Program-made: the position numbers and the translations under genes
The notes under the pieces: model-generated
The model's database searches: none
The model's input: the letters and a program-made list of their open reading frames with translations, nothing else
What the model was told of the DNA's origin: nothing
Assembly: GCA_021292105.1 (NCBI GenBank)
Contig: CM037869.1
Coordinates: forward strand, 25,248,050 to 25,312,049
DNA from: Anadara kagoshimensis
Taxonomy: Eukaryota > Mollusca > Bivalvia > Arcoida > Arcidae
Length of the DNA stretch: 64,000 bases
Direction: 5' to 3'
In this document: positions 10,874 through 20,950 of the stretch, piece by piece
Layout: each line of letters starts with the position of its first letter
Numbering within the stretch: the first letter of the stretch is position 1

Positions 10874-11710
10874 AAATAAACATACTAATCCATGTCCGAA
10901 TCACATTGAAGAAGCAAAGTGAAAACTTTGGAACGGACAAGTTAGGTTAGACACGTAAACTTCCATCAGGGAAGTGAGGCCGGGTGCTCCGAAAGGGTTA
11001 GCACCCCTGTTTAGCTAGCTACATTCGTCACGCGTGTAATCAAAATTGTGTGAAAAGAACATTGAACTATGGGACGTCAAATATATCCAGGTAATCTTGG
11101 ACACAGAGACAGCAAACTTATCAACAAAAGTGTGATGACGACCATAAAACTTTTTGAGGGCCTTGATAACCCTAGGCTTGCAATATCCCTGAGTCAACAA
11201 TTTATTTGTAAGCAGCCTGCTTCGTTGTACAAAGTCTCTGTAGTGAGAACAAGCTCTTCCATAGCGTAATAATTGGGAAACAAACACATCATAAGCAGGA
11301 GAAACAGGTATATTGCTGCATAGAAAAAGAAAGTTGACAATAGAAAAATTGAAGTCATCACGTTTCAAATTTCAAAGGTAGTCTTTCGTGATCGTCATAA
11401 TTCAGGTATAAGTCTAAATACGAGGAAAAACTTGAGGAATCAGTCGTGTCTTTTATTTCAAGCTCACTAGGATAGATGACATTCACATATTCTCTAAATT
11501 TAGGAGTGTTAAGAGACAGGACGTCATCTTTATATCTGTATGTTGAGTTGAATGATTTGGCATTCTTCTCTCCAGATTTAACAAGGTTCTGCATAGATTC
11601 TGTTGGTTTCTGTTGGTATCGTTAGAGCAACATTGATTAATTATCAAAATGGTATTAAGACGTTTAAATTTATCCATATTGCAGTCAACACATTTTAATG
11701 GTTTGTGTTG
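10866..11710 (-). mobile_element. Retroelement R, 5'-truncated copy with RT remnant
   Basis: Most complete copy of the family in the window. On the minus strand it runs from RT-like coding sequence into a non-coding 3' tail ending GGATTAGTATGTTTATTTTT at about 10872. Other copies share that 3' end but start at different places, as expected for 5'-truncated retrotransposition. The inverted receptor copy lacks it: homology between 10.5-10.87 kb and 21.67-22.05 kb stops exactly where this element begins, near 10866. Confidence 0.7.
11015..11594 (-). pseudogene. Reverse transcriptase fragment (YxDD region), frameshifted
   Basis: Minus-strand frames at 11594-11358 and 11368-11015 together form one RT-like region: YRYKDDVLSLN, then a YLDLYLNYDD stretch, then DDFNFSIVNFLFLCSN and RYGRACSHYRDFVQRS. 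The YKDD box matches the RT palm YxDD motif. The remaining text resembles a retroelement RT family common in molluscs and cnidarians. A frame change near 11365 breaks it. The class (Penelope-like, DIRS-like or other) cannot be told from this fragment. Confidence 0.6.
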
Positions 11711-12522
11711 TATTAGAAATTAGATGAAACACCTGGACTTCCACCAGGGTAGTGACCGCGGGTGTACCAAAAGGGGCAAGCACCTCTTATTAAGCTACCT
11801 ATAATTGCCACGTGTCTAATTAAAATTAAGAGTGAAAGAAACATAAAACTATGGGGATTTGAAATATATCCAGAGCAATCCTAGAATAGAGACATCATGG
11901 TGATGTTTATTTGATGGTGTTTAACAACCAGTTTTTATCATAGCTATAGATGAGAACAAGAGGTTATAAAAAACGATTTCCTGCAACATGGCTTGGTTTG
12001 TTCATTGTTTTTACGGTACTTTTTACATCCAAAAAGAGTATTTTATTGAAATTGAGACTATACAGCTCAGTGAGTAGAGGATACTCATTTGGTCGGAGGA
12101 CTTTTTTAAGTTGTTGAATTTTTACATCTGGAATGATAGAGAAAGCCAGGATGCCCGGAAAAAGCCATTGACATTAACAAAAATGTTATCAAATTAGATA
12201 TAAAACCGAGCTTAACTTTATACTTTGGGTTCTGTCCCTACTGGGATTTGAACCCAGAACATGTTTGAAAGATTGAGATTTTTAAACCAGCACACGAATC
12301 CAACTAGATTTTAATGGTAACTTTAGATGGCAACTCCGGTTTCAAGCACCTCGTTTGAAAAAGTGAATTACGTTTTTTCATAGAAAACAAAATAAACTTG
12401 AAAAAAGATATTTTTCACTAACTTGTAACTAGTCGTACAAGAGTATCTGTATGCGCATCCGTGATTAGTGTAGAAATTTCTGCAGAGTAAAACACTCTAT
12501 ACAGCATGACTTATTTGAAGAA

Positions 12523-14545
12523 TCGTTCCAATTCCAACTCGTTCCAACTGATTTTTGCCAACTCGTTCCTCCCTGTTATGCAGAGTTTTTACACCTAATT
12601 GGATTTAATTACCAACTCGTTCCAACTAAATTACTAACTCGTTCCAACGTTTTTACCAACTCGTTCCAAAATACTAACTCGTTTCAACTTTTTTACCAAC
12701 TCTTTCCAAAATGCAAACTTGTTTCAACTTTTTTACCAACTCGTTCCAAAATGCAAACTCGTTTCAACTTTTTTACCAACTCGTTCCAAAATACCAACTC
12801 GCTTCAACTTTTCTACCAACTCGTTCCAAAATACCAACTCGTTTCAACTTTTTTACCAACTCGTTCCAAAATACCAACTCGTTTCAACTTTTTTACCAAC
12901 TCGTTCAAAAATACCAACTCGTTTCAACTTTTTTACCAACTCGTTCCAAAATACCAACTCGTTTCAACTTTTCTACCAACTCGTTCCAAAATACCAACTC
13001 GTTTCAACCTTTTTACCAACTCGTTCAAAAATACCAACTCGTTTCAACTTTTTTACCAACTTGTTCCAAAATATCAACTCGTTTCAACTTTTTTACCAAC
13101 TCGTTCCAAAATACCAACTCGTTTCAACTTTTTTACCAACTCGTTCCAAACTACCAACTCGTTTCAACTTTTTTACCAACTCGTTCTAAAATGCAAACTC
13201 GTTTCAACTTTTTTACCAACTCGTTCCAAAATACCAACTCGTTTCAACTTTTTACCAACTCGTTCCAAAATATCAACTCGTTTCAACTTTTTTACCAACT
13301 CGTTCCAAAATACCAACTCGTTTCAACTTTTTTACCAACTCGTTCCAAAATACCAACTCGTTTCAACTTTTTTACCAACTCTTTCCAAAATACAAACTTG
13401 TTTCAACCTTTTTACCAACTCGTTCAAAAATACCAACTCGTTTCAACTTTTTACCAACTCGTTCCAAAATATCAACTCGTTTCAACTTTTTTACCAACTC
13501 GTTCAAAAATACCAACTCGTTTCAACTTTTTTACCAACTCGTTCCAAAATACCAACTCGTTTCAACTTTTTTACCAACTCTTTCCAAAATACAAACTTGT
13601 TTCAACCTTTTTACCAACTCTTTCCAAAATACCAACTCGTTTCAACTTTTTTACCAACTCGTTCCAAAATACCAACTCGTTTCGACTTTTTTACCAACTC
13701 GTTCCAAAATACCAACTCGTTTCAACTTTTTTACCAACTCGTTCCAAAATACCAACTCGTTTCAACTTTTTTACCAACTCGTTCCAAAATACCAACTCGT
13801 TTCAACTTTTTTACCAACTCGTTCCAAAATACCAACTTGTTTCAACTTTTTTACCAACTCGTTCCAAAATACTAACTCGTTTCAACTTTTTTACTAACTC
13901 GTTCCAACATACCACCTCGTTTTAACTTTTTACCAACTCGTTCCAAAATACCAACTCGTTCCAACTTTTTTACCAACTCGTTCCAAAATACCAACTCGTT
14001 TTAACTTTTTTACCAACTCGTTCCAAAATACCAATTCGTTTCAACTTTTTTACCAAACGGATTTACCTCTATGATTTTATAGACAAAACAATTTTTCTTC
14101 TTTTTAAATAACATTAATAATAATAATTTAATATTAATAATAATAAAAATTATTATTTATTATCACTATTATTATTATTATCATATCCCGAAAATTAAGC
14201 CCATTCCTTCAATCAATTCACATTTATCATGATCATAATTGCTATTCTTGTTAAAATTTTAATAATTATCAGTGTAAATCCATTTATTTTAAAATAGTGT
14301 AGACTATTAAACTAAGTTAAATAAACGAAAAATATTTGTTAAAATATAATGTAATATCCCGGATGGAACAAATAAGATGTAATACAAAAAGTATTTAATA
14401 ACTTTATTAAAATCATAAAAACGCACACGTGCAACTTTATTGAGAAATTTGGTACAAGTTGGTATCTCAGTTTGAAAGAGTTGGTAATAGAAAGTAAAAC
14501 GAGTTGACCAGAGTTAGTTTGAACGAGTCGGAATTCGAACAAGTT
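12523..14545. mobile_element. TIR element B, expanded copy
   Basis: Left end GTTCCAATTCCAACTCGTTC is mirrored by the right end (14500-14543), whose reverse complement reads GTTCGAATTCCGACTCGTTC. Internal CCAACTCGTT motifs are direct on the left and inverted on the right (14455-14530). No transposase. Target duplications were not found. Confidence 0.6.
12600..14055. repeat. 40-bp minisatellite, about 36 units
   Basis: Period is 40 bp. Each unit is two half-repeats, CCAACTCGTTCCAAAATA (18) and CCAACTCGTTTCAACTTTTT plus TA (22). Since 40 is not a multiple of three and the unit holds no stop in any plus frame, all three plus frames stay open (up to 404 codons). These frames are by-products of the repeat and not a gene. 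Variants include TTCAAAAATA, CTTTCCAAAATACAAACTTG and single-T losses. Confidence 0.95.
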
Positions 14546-14564
14546 GACTAGTATTCAAAGTACA

Positions 14565-14690
14565 ACCTGCTTAAAAAGGTCAGTAAAATTGTATCCCGAT
14601 TGCTCTTCATTCATGTCATTTGAACCTGTATTGAAGGGTCATTTGCCTATAAAGGCCACTTTTCTAGTCCTATGGGTGTTCTTCTGAAAT
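14565..14690 (-). mobile_element. Short MITE fragment (family M)
   Basis: Counterpart of 2258-2385 in the second unit A: same GTATCCCGATTGCTCTTCAT-type stretch and TTGAACCTGTATTGAAGGGT region. Confidence 0.5.
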
Positions 14691-14918
14691 AAACTGACCG
14701 GAAGTACAGACCGTAATGGAGTAAACAAACTTCCTTAAAGCACCTCAACAAGCCGTAGGCTTTACCAAGGTTTGGGAATTTAAGAAAAGACATTCTGCTC
14801 ACGATATTTCAAGAGGTAATGTAAGATAGTATGGCGCGTACCAAATTCAAAATAAAGGGCTTCGGCCTATTTATTCATATAATAAAACTGGTTCATTCTA
14901 AAAAGTTATTATATATTT

Positions 14919-15430
14919 TGTAGTTTTGTTTTGTTTTGTTGTCAACGGTTTTAATTGTGATTTAGATATATATTTTAACGTGCTTTTTCTGATATACAAA
15001 GATTCCATTATCAAAAAAGCAGCATTTACATCCAAAAAGTCACTTACGGAAAGGATATTTTACCCATAGCTGATAGTACATGCTTTGATTTTCTATTTTA
15101 AAATCAGAGCTCTTCAATAAACAGAAAGTTTGTAGTTCTCTTTAAGTATGCGATGCTAACATTGTTAGTCTTTGTATTCATCGGAAGTTTTTTTGCAAAA
15201 GATTAAGTTATTATTCACAGTTCCGTTACATCCATAATTCATTAATGTTTGAACAGGGCATTCCATACATTCAAAGGTAGAATTTTTAGTAATCCGTCTC
15301 CATATTAATTTCAATACCTTAATAAAACTTCTCAAAAAAGTCTTGGAAAAACACATTTACTATAATAATTAGTAAGTTAGAATAATAACTTTAAATTTAT
15401 CAGGGTTTTTAAGAAGAATGAGGTATTTGA
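14919..15430. other. Unassigned AT-rich stretch with a weak Cys-rich minus-strand frame
   Basis: No repeat was recognised. A minus-strand frame at 15165-15356 reads ECMECPVQTLMNYGCNGTV, which recalls a TNF-receptor cysteine module. It has only one such module, no convincing splice sites, and stops soon after. Not called as a gene. Confidence 0.25.
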
Positions 15431-15984
15431 AGTTTTTTAAATACCTTCAGTTGGGTTTGGTGAATGATAAACAAGTAATCTAAAATTGAAATGATAAAAG
15501 GTATAAAAGTCGCCATTTTCCTCTTTGGTGTTTAGTATCTCATAGCCCACAGGTTAGGTATAGTTTTTATTTCAGAAAGTTTGGGTGTGTGATTTTTGAA
15601 AAATTTTAGCGTACATTAAAGTTAAAAATATCCTTCCAAAAATGTAAATACTTGAATATTTCCATTTTTCATGTTTTTTAACGTTTTTAGCTTTGATTTC
15701 ACTATTTGGTTACTCAAGTGTTTTTCATTTCATGTTCGGTTGTTGTTATTAGATTAGTATCACTAAATATATCATTTATGTTAGTTTATATATTTCATTT
15801 TATATGTTTAATAGTCATTTCATTTTTTTAATAAACTTTGTTCAGTTATCAATACTCTTTTAAAGCCGGAAAAATGTTTTATTAGTACATATAATTTCTA
15901 GAGTGTTAACTTGATAAGATAATTGGCATGATCTTTACCTTGCTCAGTCAATTTAGTTTTTCATTTTTAGTTTCTACTTTGAGT

Positions 15985-16289
15985 GAGTGGGTAATGGTGT
16001 TTAACGTGTAACTCAATAATATGACACTTATATCGAGACGTCGTCAGCTAAAGACGAAGGTGCAGAATTTTGCCTGTGCGTTGAATTGATACCATTATAT
16101 AGCAGTGTTCTTTGTCATACCACGCCTAACTCGACACGGGACCTCGTACACAACCCGAAAGAACTGAGTGCTTGGCGAATAACAGTCACTAACTGCTTTC
16201 AAGTCTTTGGTCAGACCTGGCCGGGTATCGAACTAACAATCTTCCACTTACGGAGCGAGCACTCTACCAACTGAGCTACCGCAGTGGTT
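15985..16289 (-). mobile_element. tRNA-derived SINE
   Basis: The head on the minus strand reads AACCACTGCGGTAGCTCAGT (A box), then a B-box region (GTTCGATACCCGGCCAGG), a body with AACGAGGTCCCGTGTCGAG-like sequence, and a tail through GACGTCTCGATATAAGTGTC. It lies at the same relative place as the SINE in the right arm, so it predates the inverted duplication. Confidence 0.85.
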
Positions 16290-16569
16290 GCACTATCTAT
16301 TTTGACTAATTTCTAATTTTAAAGGATAATATAATAATTGCTTTTGTACTCTTAAATTTTTTTAGCGTTATTCATAATTGTTTAGAGATGAAAAAATCAT
16401 ATTATTTTATCAGGATAATTTTCTAGAAAAGGATTGATGTGGTTTAGCAAATTAATAATTTTCATTATTTTATATCTTGAATTTGAGTTGTTTATATTGT
16501 TTATAATTATAGAAGTCCAGAGCCAGCCATATTCTGTATTATACAAAATATCTATATAAAGCATTATTA

Positions 16570-16790
16570 TTATTTAAAGTAAAATATATCATTCAAGCTG
16601 CGTTTCATTAAAGTTTTGACTATCTGTGTTATGTTTATTCTATTACCCTCAGCTGTAAGATGTAGGGGCGGAAAATTATCTTCATGATTATTTTTCTTGT
16701 AATGTATTATACTCAAAATTGTTATTAAAAAGTATACAGACATCCATAGAGTTGATATTACTAGAAATAAAAAGAACACACATTTCCAGC
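16570..16790 (-). pseudogene. Short membrane-spanning frame, left arm
   Basis: The minus strand reads WKCVFFLFLVISTLWMSVY, a long hydrophobic segment, then a polar tail SIIHYKKNNHEDNFPPLHL. The right arm (about 19840-20035) keeps the tail (SIIHYKKINHEDNFP) but has a stop inside the hydrophobic part. No known family recognised. It could be a lost exon of a type I membrane protein or chance. Confidence 0.3.
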
Positions 16791-17254
16791 CACTGTCATT
16801 TTATTCTAATCAGCATGTTTTCCAAGAATTGAAATTCGTGAAGGCAATATATATTACACTGTGAATTAAGCACAATATTTTCTCTTATTTCAACCCTGAG
16901 AACTCTGCAGTTCATAAATGATATATATTTGGGTTTTTTTTTTGTTTTTTTTTTTTTTTGACTTCGTCAACCAAATTTGGATTTTCAAAAATTCTAAAGA
17001 ATTAATTTAACATCTTGCTTCTTATACTTTATCTCGTGTAAAAACATTTTATTTTTCTACACTCTACACCACTATACCTCATTCAAAATTGATATTCATT
17101 TGTCTTTGTCTTACAAACACGGTAAGCCAAGTTCCAAATCAAATATCTCGTGCTGAACAGGGATTCTGGTTATATGTTCAAGCATTATACGTATTCTAAA
17201 CAAAATTGTAATGAAGATACCATCAACATAATGTTTTTATAGATAATCAAAAAC

Positions 17255-17385
17255 AAACATACTAATCCATATCCGAATCACAATCCAGAAGCAAAGTAAA
17301 AACTTTGGAACTGACATGTTAGGTTATACACGCGAACTTCCACCAGGGAAGTGAGGCCGGGTGCTCCGGAGGGTAATCACCTCCA
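17255..17385 (-). mobile_element. Retroelement R, 3'-end fragment
   Basis: Starts at the family 3' end (reverse complement of ...GGATTAGTATGTTTGTTTTT) and runs to GTGCTCCGGAGGGTAATCAC. It faces the plus-strand copy at 17480-18168, so the two share an inverted terminal stretch of about 130 bp. Confidence 0.65.
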
Positions 17386-17479
17386 TAACATATTTGTTGT
17401 GTTTGTTAATACAATGTTCAAGCAAATAGTATACCAATTGGTACAAACTGTGCACCACTGCTTGCTTATTTGTATCTAT

Positions 17480-18168
17480 ATTCTTATGAAGCAGAGTTTA
17501 TGCAGAACCTTGTTAAATCTGAAGATAAGGCTGTCGCCAATCATTCAAATCCACGTACAGATATATATTCTGTTTTTTAACAATCCTTAGTTTGGATACA
17601 TTGTGAATGCAATCTCTTCTAGTCAGCTTAAAATAAAAGACACGATTGATTCCCGGAGCTCTGCTTCATAGTTAGACTGATACCATAAAATTGACGCCCA
17701 CGAAAAGCTACATTTGAAACTTTATTACAAACGTGATAACTCCAATTTTTCTGCTGTCAATTTCCTTATCTATGAAGCAATATACCTGCTTCTCCTGCTT
17801 ATGGTGTATTTTTCCCCAATCAATACGCTATCGTAGAGCTTGTTCCCACTACGGAGACTTTGTACAACAAAGCAGGCTGTTTGCAAATAAATTATTCACC
17901 CAGGGATATTGCAAGTCCAGGTTTATTGTATTGTTGAAGTCTGTATGTCCAGAATTGCCCAGAGTTCTATGTTTCTTTTAAAAACTTTTGATTACAAACG
18001 TGGCGATTGTAGCTAGTTTAATAGAGGGTGCTTACCCTTCTGGAGCACCCGGTCTCACTTCCCTAGTGGAAGTTCACGTGTCTAACCTAACTTGTCAGTT
18101 TTGAAGTTTTTATTTTGCTTTTTGATTGTGTTTAGGACATGGATAAGTATGTTTGTTTTTGATTGTAT
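17480..18168 (+). mobile_element. Retroelement R with RT remnant, plus strand
   Basis: Runs from GCAGAACCTTGTTAAATCTG through RT-derived sequence (AGAGCTTGTTCCCACTACGG, AACAAAGCAGGCTGTTTGCA) to the family 3' tail ending ATGGATAAGTATGTTTG. The region at 17733-17981 still translates to YRRACSHYGDFVQQSRLFAN-like text, but the preceding part is out of frame relative to 11015-11368. Pseudogene. Confidence 0.65.
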
Positions 18169-18169
18169 A

Positions 18170-18480
18170 CAAATATATTTAAAAAAAACTTTCAATGTGT
18201 CTATAGCAGTGTATGCAGCTCAAAGTCATATCACGGTCTTTATGATGACATCACAACAATAAAAAAGGTAAGAGTGGACAAACAGGAAGAGAGACAGAAA
18301 GAAACAAAAGTTAATACAAATAAACAATTAATACGAGACTGAAATGTAATAGTTAGACAGGTAAAAATCCACAGTCTAGATGTTGGCGGAAAAAGTGTGA
18401 CAGATTTTATGTTTTCTTCCACTTAATTCATTTTGCTATATGTAACAGATTTTTCTTAGCAGACAGAGAACTTTGGATGT
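18170..18480. other. Unassigned, no gene seen
   Basis: Spacer of the large inverted duplication. No repeat partner recognised within the window. Confidence 0.4.
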
Positions 18481-18483
18481 AAT

Positions 18484-18592
18484 CTATCGCTCCTCCGCCC
18501 CTTCGCTCCTTCGGCCTAAACGTTAAAAAGCAATGTTGCGAAGATACGATGACGAAGTTGCGAAGTTTTAAAGGCGAAGGAGCGATAGTACT
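18484..18592. mobile_element. Small hairpin MITE with CTATCGCTCC termini
   Basis: Left CTATCGCTCCTCCGCC and right GGCGAAGGAGCGATAG are inverted repeats about 75 bp apart. Internal GTTGCGAAGAT/ATGACGAAGTTGCGAAG motifs repeat. Confidence 0.6.
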
Positions 18593-18639
18593 TTAACTTC
18601 TGCGCCATCGTAATCTCCCGACCTCGCCATAATATATAT

Positions 18640-18935
18640 GATGTTTCTGTGTCTAAAATAATTATCCTGGGTGAACTTCCCATAGTTCCATGTTCCTTTC
18701 ATTCCCAATTTGATTACACATGTTGTTGGTGTAGTCATTTAAACAGGGGGTACCTAAGTTTCAAGAGCACAGAATTCCTTTTAAAGAATTTTAAAAAAAT
18801 GTTGTGTACCTAGCTAGCCAGGAGATGCCTATCCTTCCGGAGCATCCGACCTTGCTTCCCTGACCAGTTTCAAAGTTTTAACTTTCCTTTAGGATTGTGA
18901 TTTAGGCATGATAAGTATGTTTGTTATTGATTTTA
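18640..18935 (+). mobile_element. Retroelement R, 3'-part fragment
   Basis: Includes CCCATAGTTCCATGTTCCTT, a TTTGATTACACATG stretch, TTCCGGAGCATCCGACCTTG and the 3' end GATAAGTATGTTTG. More diverged than the other copies. Confidence 0.6.
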
Positions 18936-19249
18936 TAACCCGGTAATTGTGGTTATAAATTATTATTACAACCTATGTGTCTCTCAGGTCTAAGTAGAAA
19001 CGAAACAATATTAATCGTCCAAAATATATACTAGTATATATATGTAACATGAAAAACAAAAGAAATACCAAATAATAAGAACACGTAGCATAAAATTGTA
19101 GGTAGTATCTTAATTCCGTCAACATTAAAAGATCAACAAAAATGTGACTACATCATACCTGCGTGCGTGTAAGATAAATTGAATCGGATGTGTTCCTAAG
19201 AGATGGCTTATTGGCCATTTTGCTGTACACACGCTTTAGTCATGGACCG

Positions 19250-19285
<36 letters not shown>

Positions 19286-19459
19286 GGGGGGGGGTTGAAT
19301 GATCTTAACAAGGTTCTGTTTAAATTCTGCTTCAATAGAAGAAAAGAACGATTCATCAATGGTACACAGTTTGTACCCATTGGTATATCATTTGCTGGAG
19401 CATTGACTTTCAAAACACAACGAATATGTTAGCTATTAAAAGCTCCAACATTGTTGACT
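18936..19459. other. Unassigned, with an (AT)n-(GT)n-G microsatellite at 19248-19293
   Basis: No gene seen. The simple repeat runs TATATATAT..., then GTGTGTGT, then a G8-9 run. Confidence 0.6.
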
Positions 19460-20126
19460 ATGTCTTTAGTATATATTTGTTTGAAACCCGTATGATGCTT
19501 GACAAAATAACCAGAATCCCTGTTCAGCACTAGGGAGTTTAATCAGTTTAAAATGAGGGATAAGTGGTGCAGAGTGTAGAAAATATTTTTTTTTTAGTTT
19601 TTACACGAGATAAAGTATTACAAGCCAAATGTTCAAGTAATTCTTTAGAAATTTTCAAAATTCACATTTGGTTGACGAAGTTGGAAAATGCTAATTATAT
19701 GATTATAAAAATACCATTTATGAACTGCAGGGTCTTCAGATTGAAATAAGAGAACATTATGTGTTTAATTATCTAAAATCTTTACAGTGTAATATATATT
19801 GTCTTTTTGGAAAACATGCTGAATAAGATAAAATGACAGTGGCTGGAAATGTATGTTCTTTTTTATTGAAGTGAAAGCAACTCTATGGATGTCTGTTTTG
19901 TTTTGAATGACAATTTTGAGTATAATACATTACAAGAAAATTAATCATGAAGATAATTTTCCGGCCCTACGTCAAACAGCTAAGAGTAATAGAATGAAAA
20001 TAATACATATATTTAAAACTTGTATTAATCACAGTTTGAATAATATTTTACTTTTAATAATAATAATGCTTTATAAAGATATTTCATATCATACAGAATA
20101 TGGCTGACTCTAAACTGCTATAATTA

Positions 20127-20418
20127 TAAACAATATAATTGCGTATCATTGTCAGAAATATACTATAGTTGTCTAGGTTTCCTGCGAGTTAAAATTTGAA
20201 ATTTCTCAAAATCTAAGGTATACTCCCTCATGCAAAGTATTTCCTTAGCTTAATTTGGTAAAATATATTTTGGTCCTTTGGGTAGCTTTTCAACATCGTC
20301 AAAATAATTTTGGTTTCATAATTTTGGTCCAAGCACTACTGGTGAGGAATTGTATTCCGAAACGGCCGTATAATGCTGTAAAATCAAAACTGGTATAATA
20401 TGTAATTAACACCTTAAA
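20127..20418 (+). mobile_element. Dispersed repeat inserted in the right arm only
   Basis: Left-arm sequence is continuous across this point (ATTATAAACAATATAA then CAACTCAAATT). The right arm holds an extra ~290 bp with AAATTTGAAATTTCTCAAAA, AAAGTATTTCCTTAGCTTAA and TTTTGGTCCTTTGGGTAG. The same text recurs at 45865-46005 (same strand) and 32715-32890 (opposite strand). Confidence 0.65.
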
Positions 20419-20632
20419 TTTAAGAGATAAAATAATGAAAATAAATAATTTACTAAACCACATTGACCCTTTTCAAGAAATTTATCCTGATAAAATAATA
20501 TGACTTTTTCATCTCTAGAAAATTATGAATAATATTGAAAATCAAAAAGTACTTCCAGGCTACAAAAGCGATTATTATAGTATCCTTATGATTTAACAAT
20601 TTTATTAGGATTTAGTAAAAATAGAAAGTGCC

Positions 20633-20950
20633 ACCACTGTGATAGCTCAATTGGTAAAGTGCTCGCTCCGTAAGTGGAAGATTGTGTGTTCGATAACTCG
20701 GCCGGGTTTGGCCCAAGACTTAAAAGATGTTAGTAATTGTAATTTTGTCACGCACTCGGTTCTTTCGAATGGCAACGTAAATAAACGAGGTCCCGTGTCG
20801 GTTTCAGTGAAAAAGAACCTTGTTATATAATGTCATCAGTGCAACGCACATGCAAAATTCTGCACCTTCGCCTTTAGCTGACGATGTCTCGATTTATGTG
20901 ACATATTTTTGACTGAGATGTTAAACACCATTACCAACTCACTCAAAATA
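20633..20950 (+). mobile_element. tRNA-derived SINE
   Basis: CCACTGTGATAGCTCAATTG head, CGATAACTCGGCCGGGTTTG B-box region, AAATAAACGAGGTCCCGTGT body and GACGATGTCTCGATTTATGT tail. Partner of the minus-strand SINE at 15985-16289 in the left arm. Confidence 0.85.

Larger units (their letters stand above)
11726..14918. repeat. Segmental repeat unit A, copy 2 (expanded form)
   Basis: Same order of parts as 1042-2609: R fragment (11726-11930), tRNA-like A-box stretch (near 12055-12090), an inverted T-arm-like stretch (near 12225-12262), TIR element B, AT spacer, inverted motifs, MITE M fragment, and the right part with CAACAAGCCGTAGGCTTTAC. It is about twice as long as copy 1, nearly all from the 40-bp minisatellite. 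Confidence 0.75.
15430..17215. repeat. Large inverted duplication, left arm
   Basis: Reverse-complement matches to 19460-21497 run the whole length: outer end GTTTTTTAAATACCTTCAGT, CCACAGGTTAGGTATAG, the SINE at 15985-16289, TTCCAGCCACTGTCATTTTA, CACTCTACACCACT, and inner end GCTGAACAGGGATTCTGGTT. The spacer to the right arm is about 2.2 kb. Confidence 0.85.

Noticed and set aside
12711..13925. Long open frames (404, 374, 156 codons) with FQLFYQLVPK-type repeats
   Set aside because: They come from a 40-bp repeat with no stop in any plus frame. All three frames are open, which no real gene would need.
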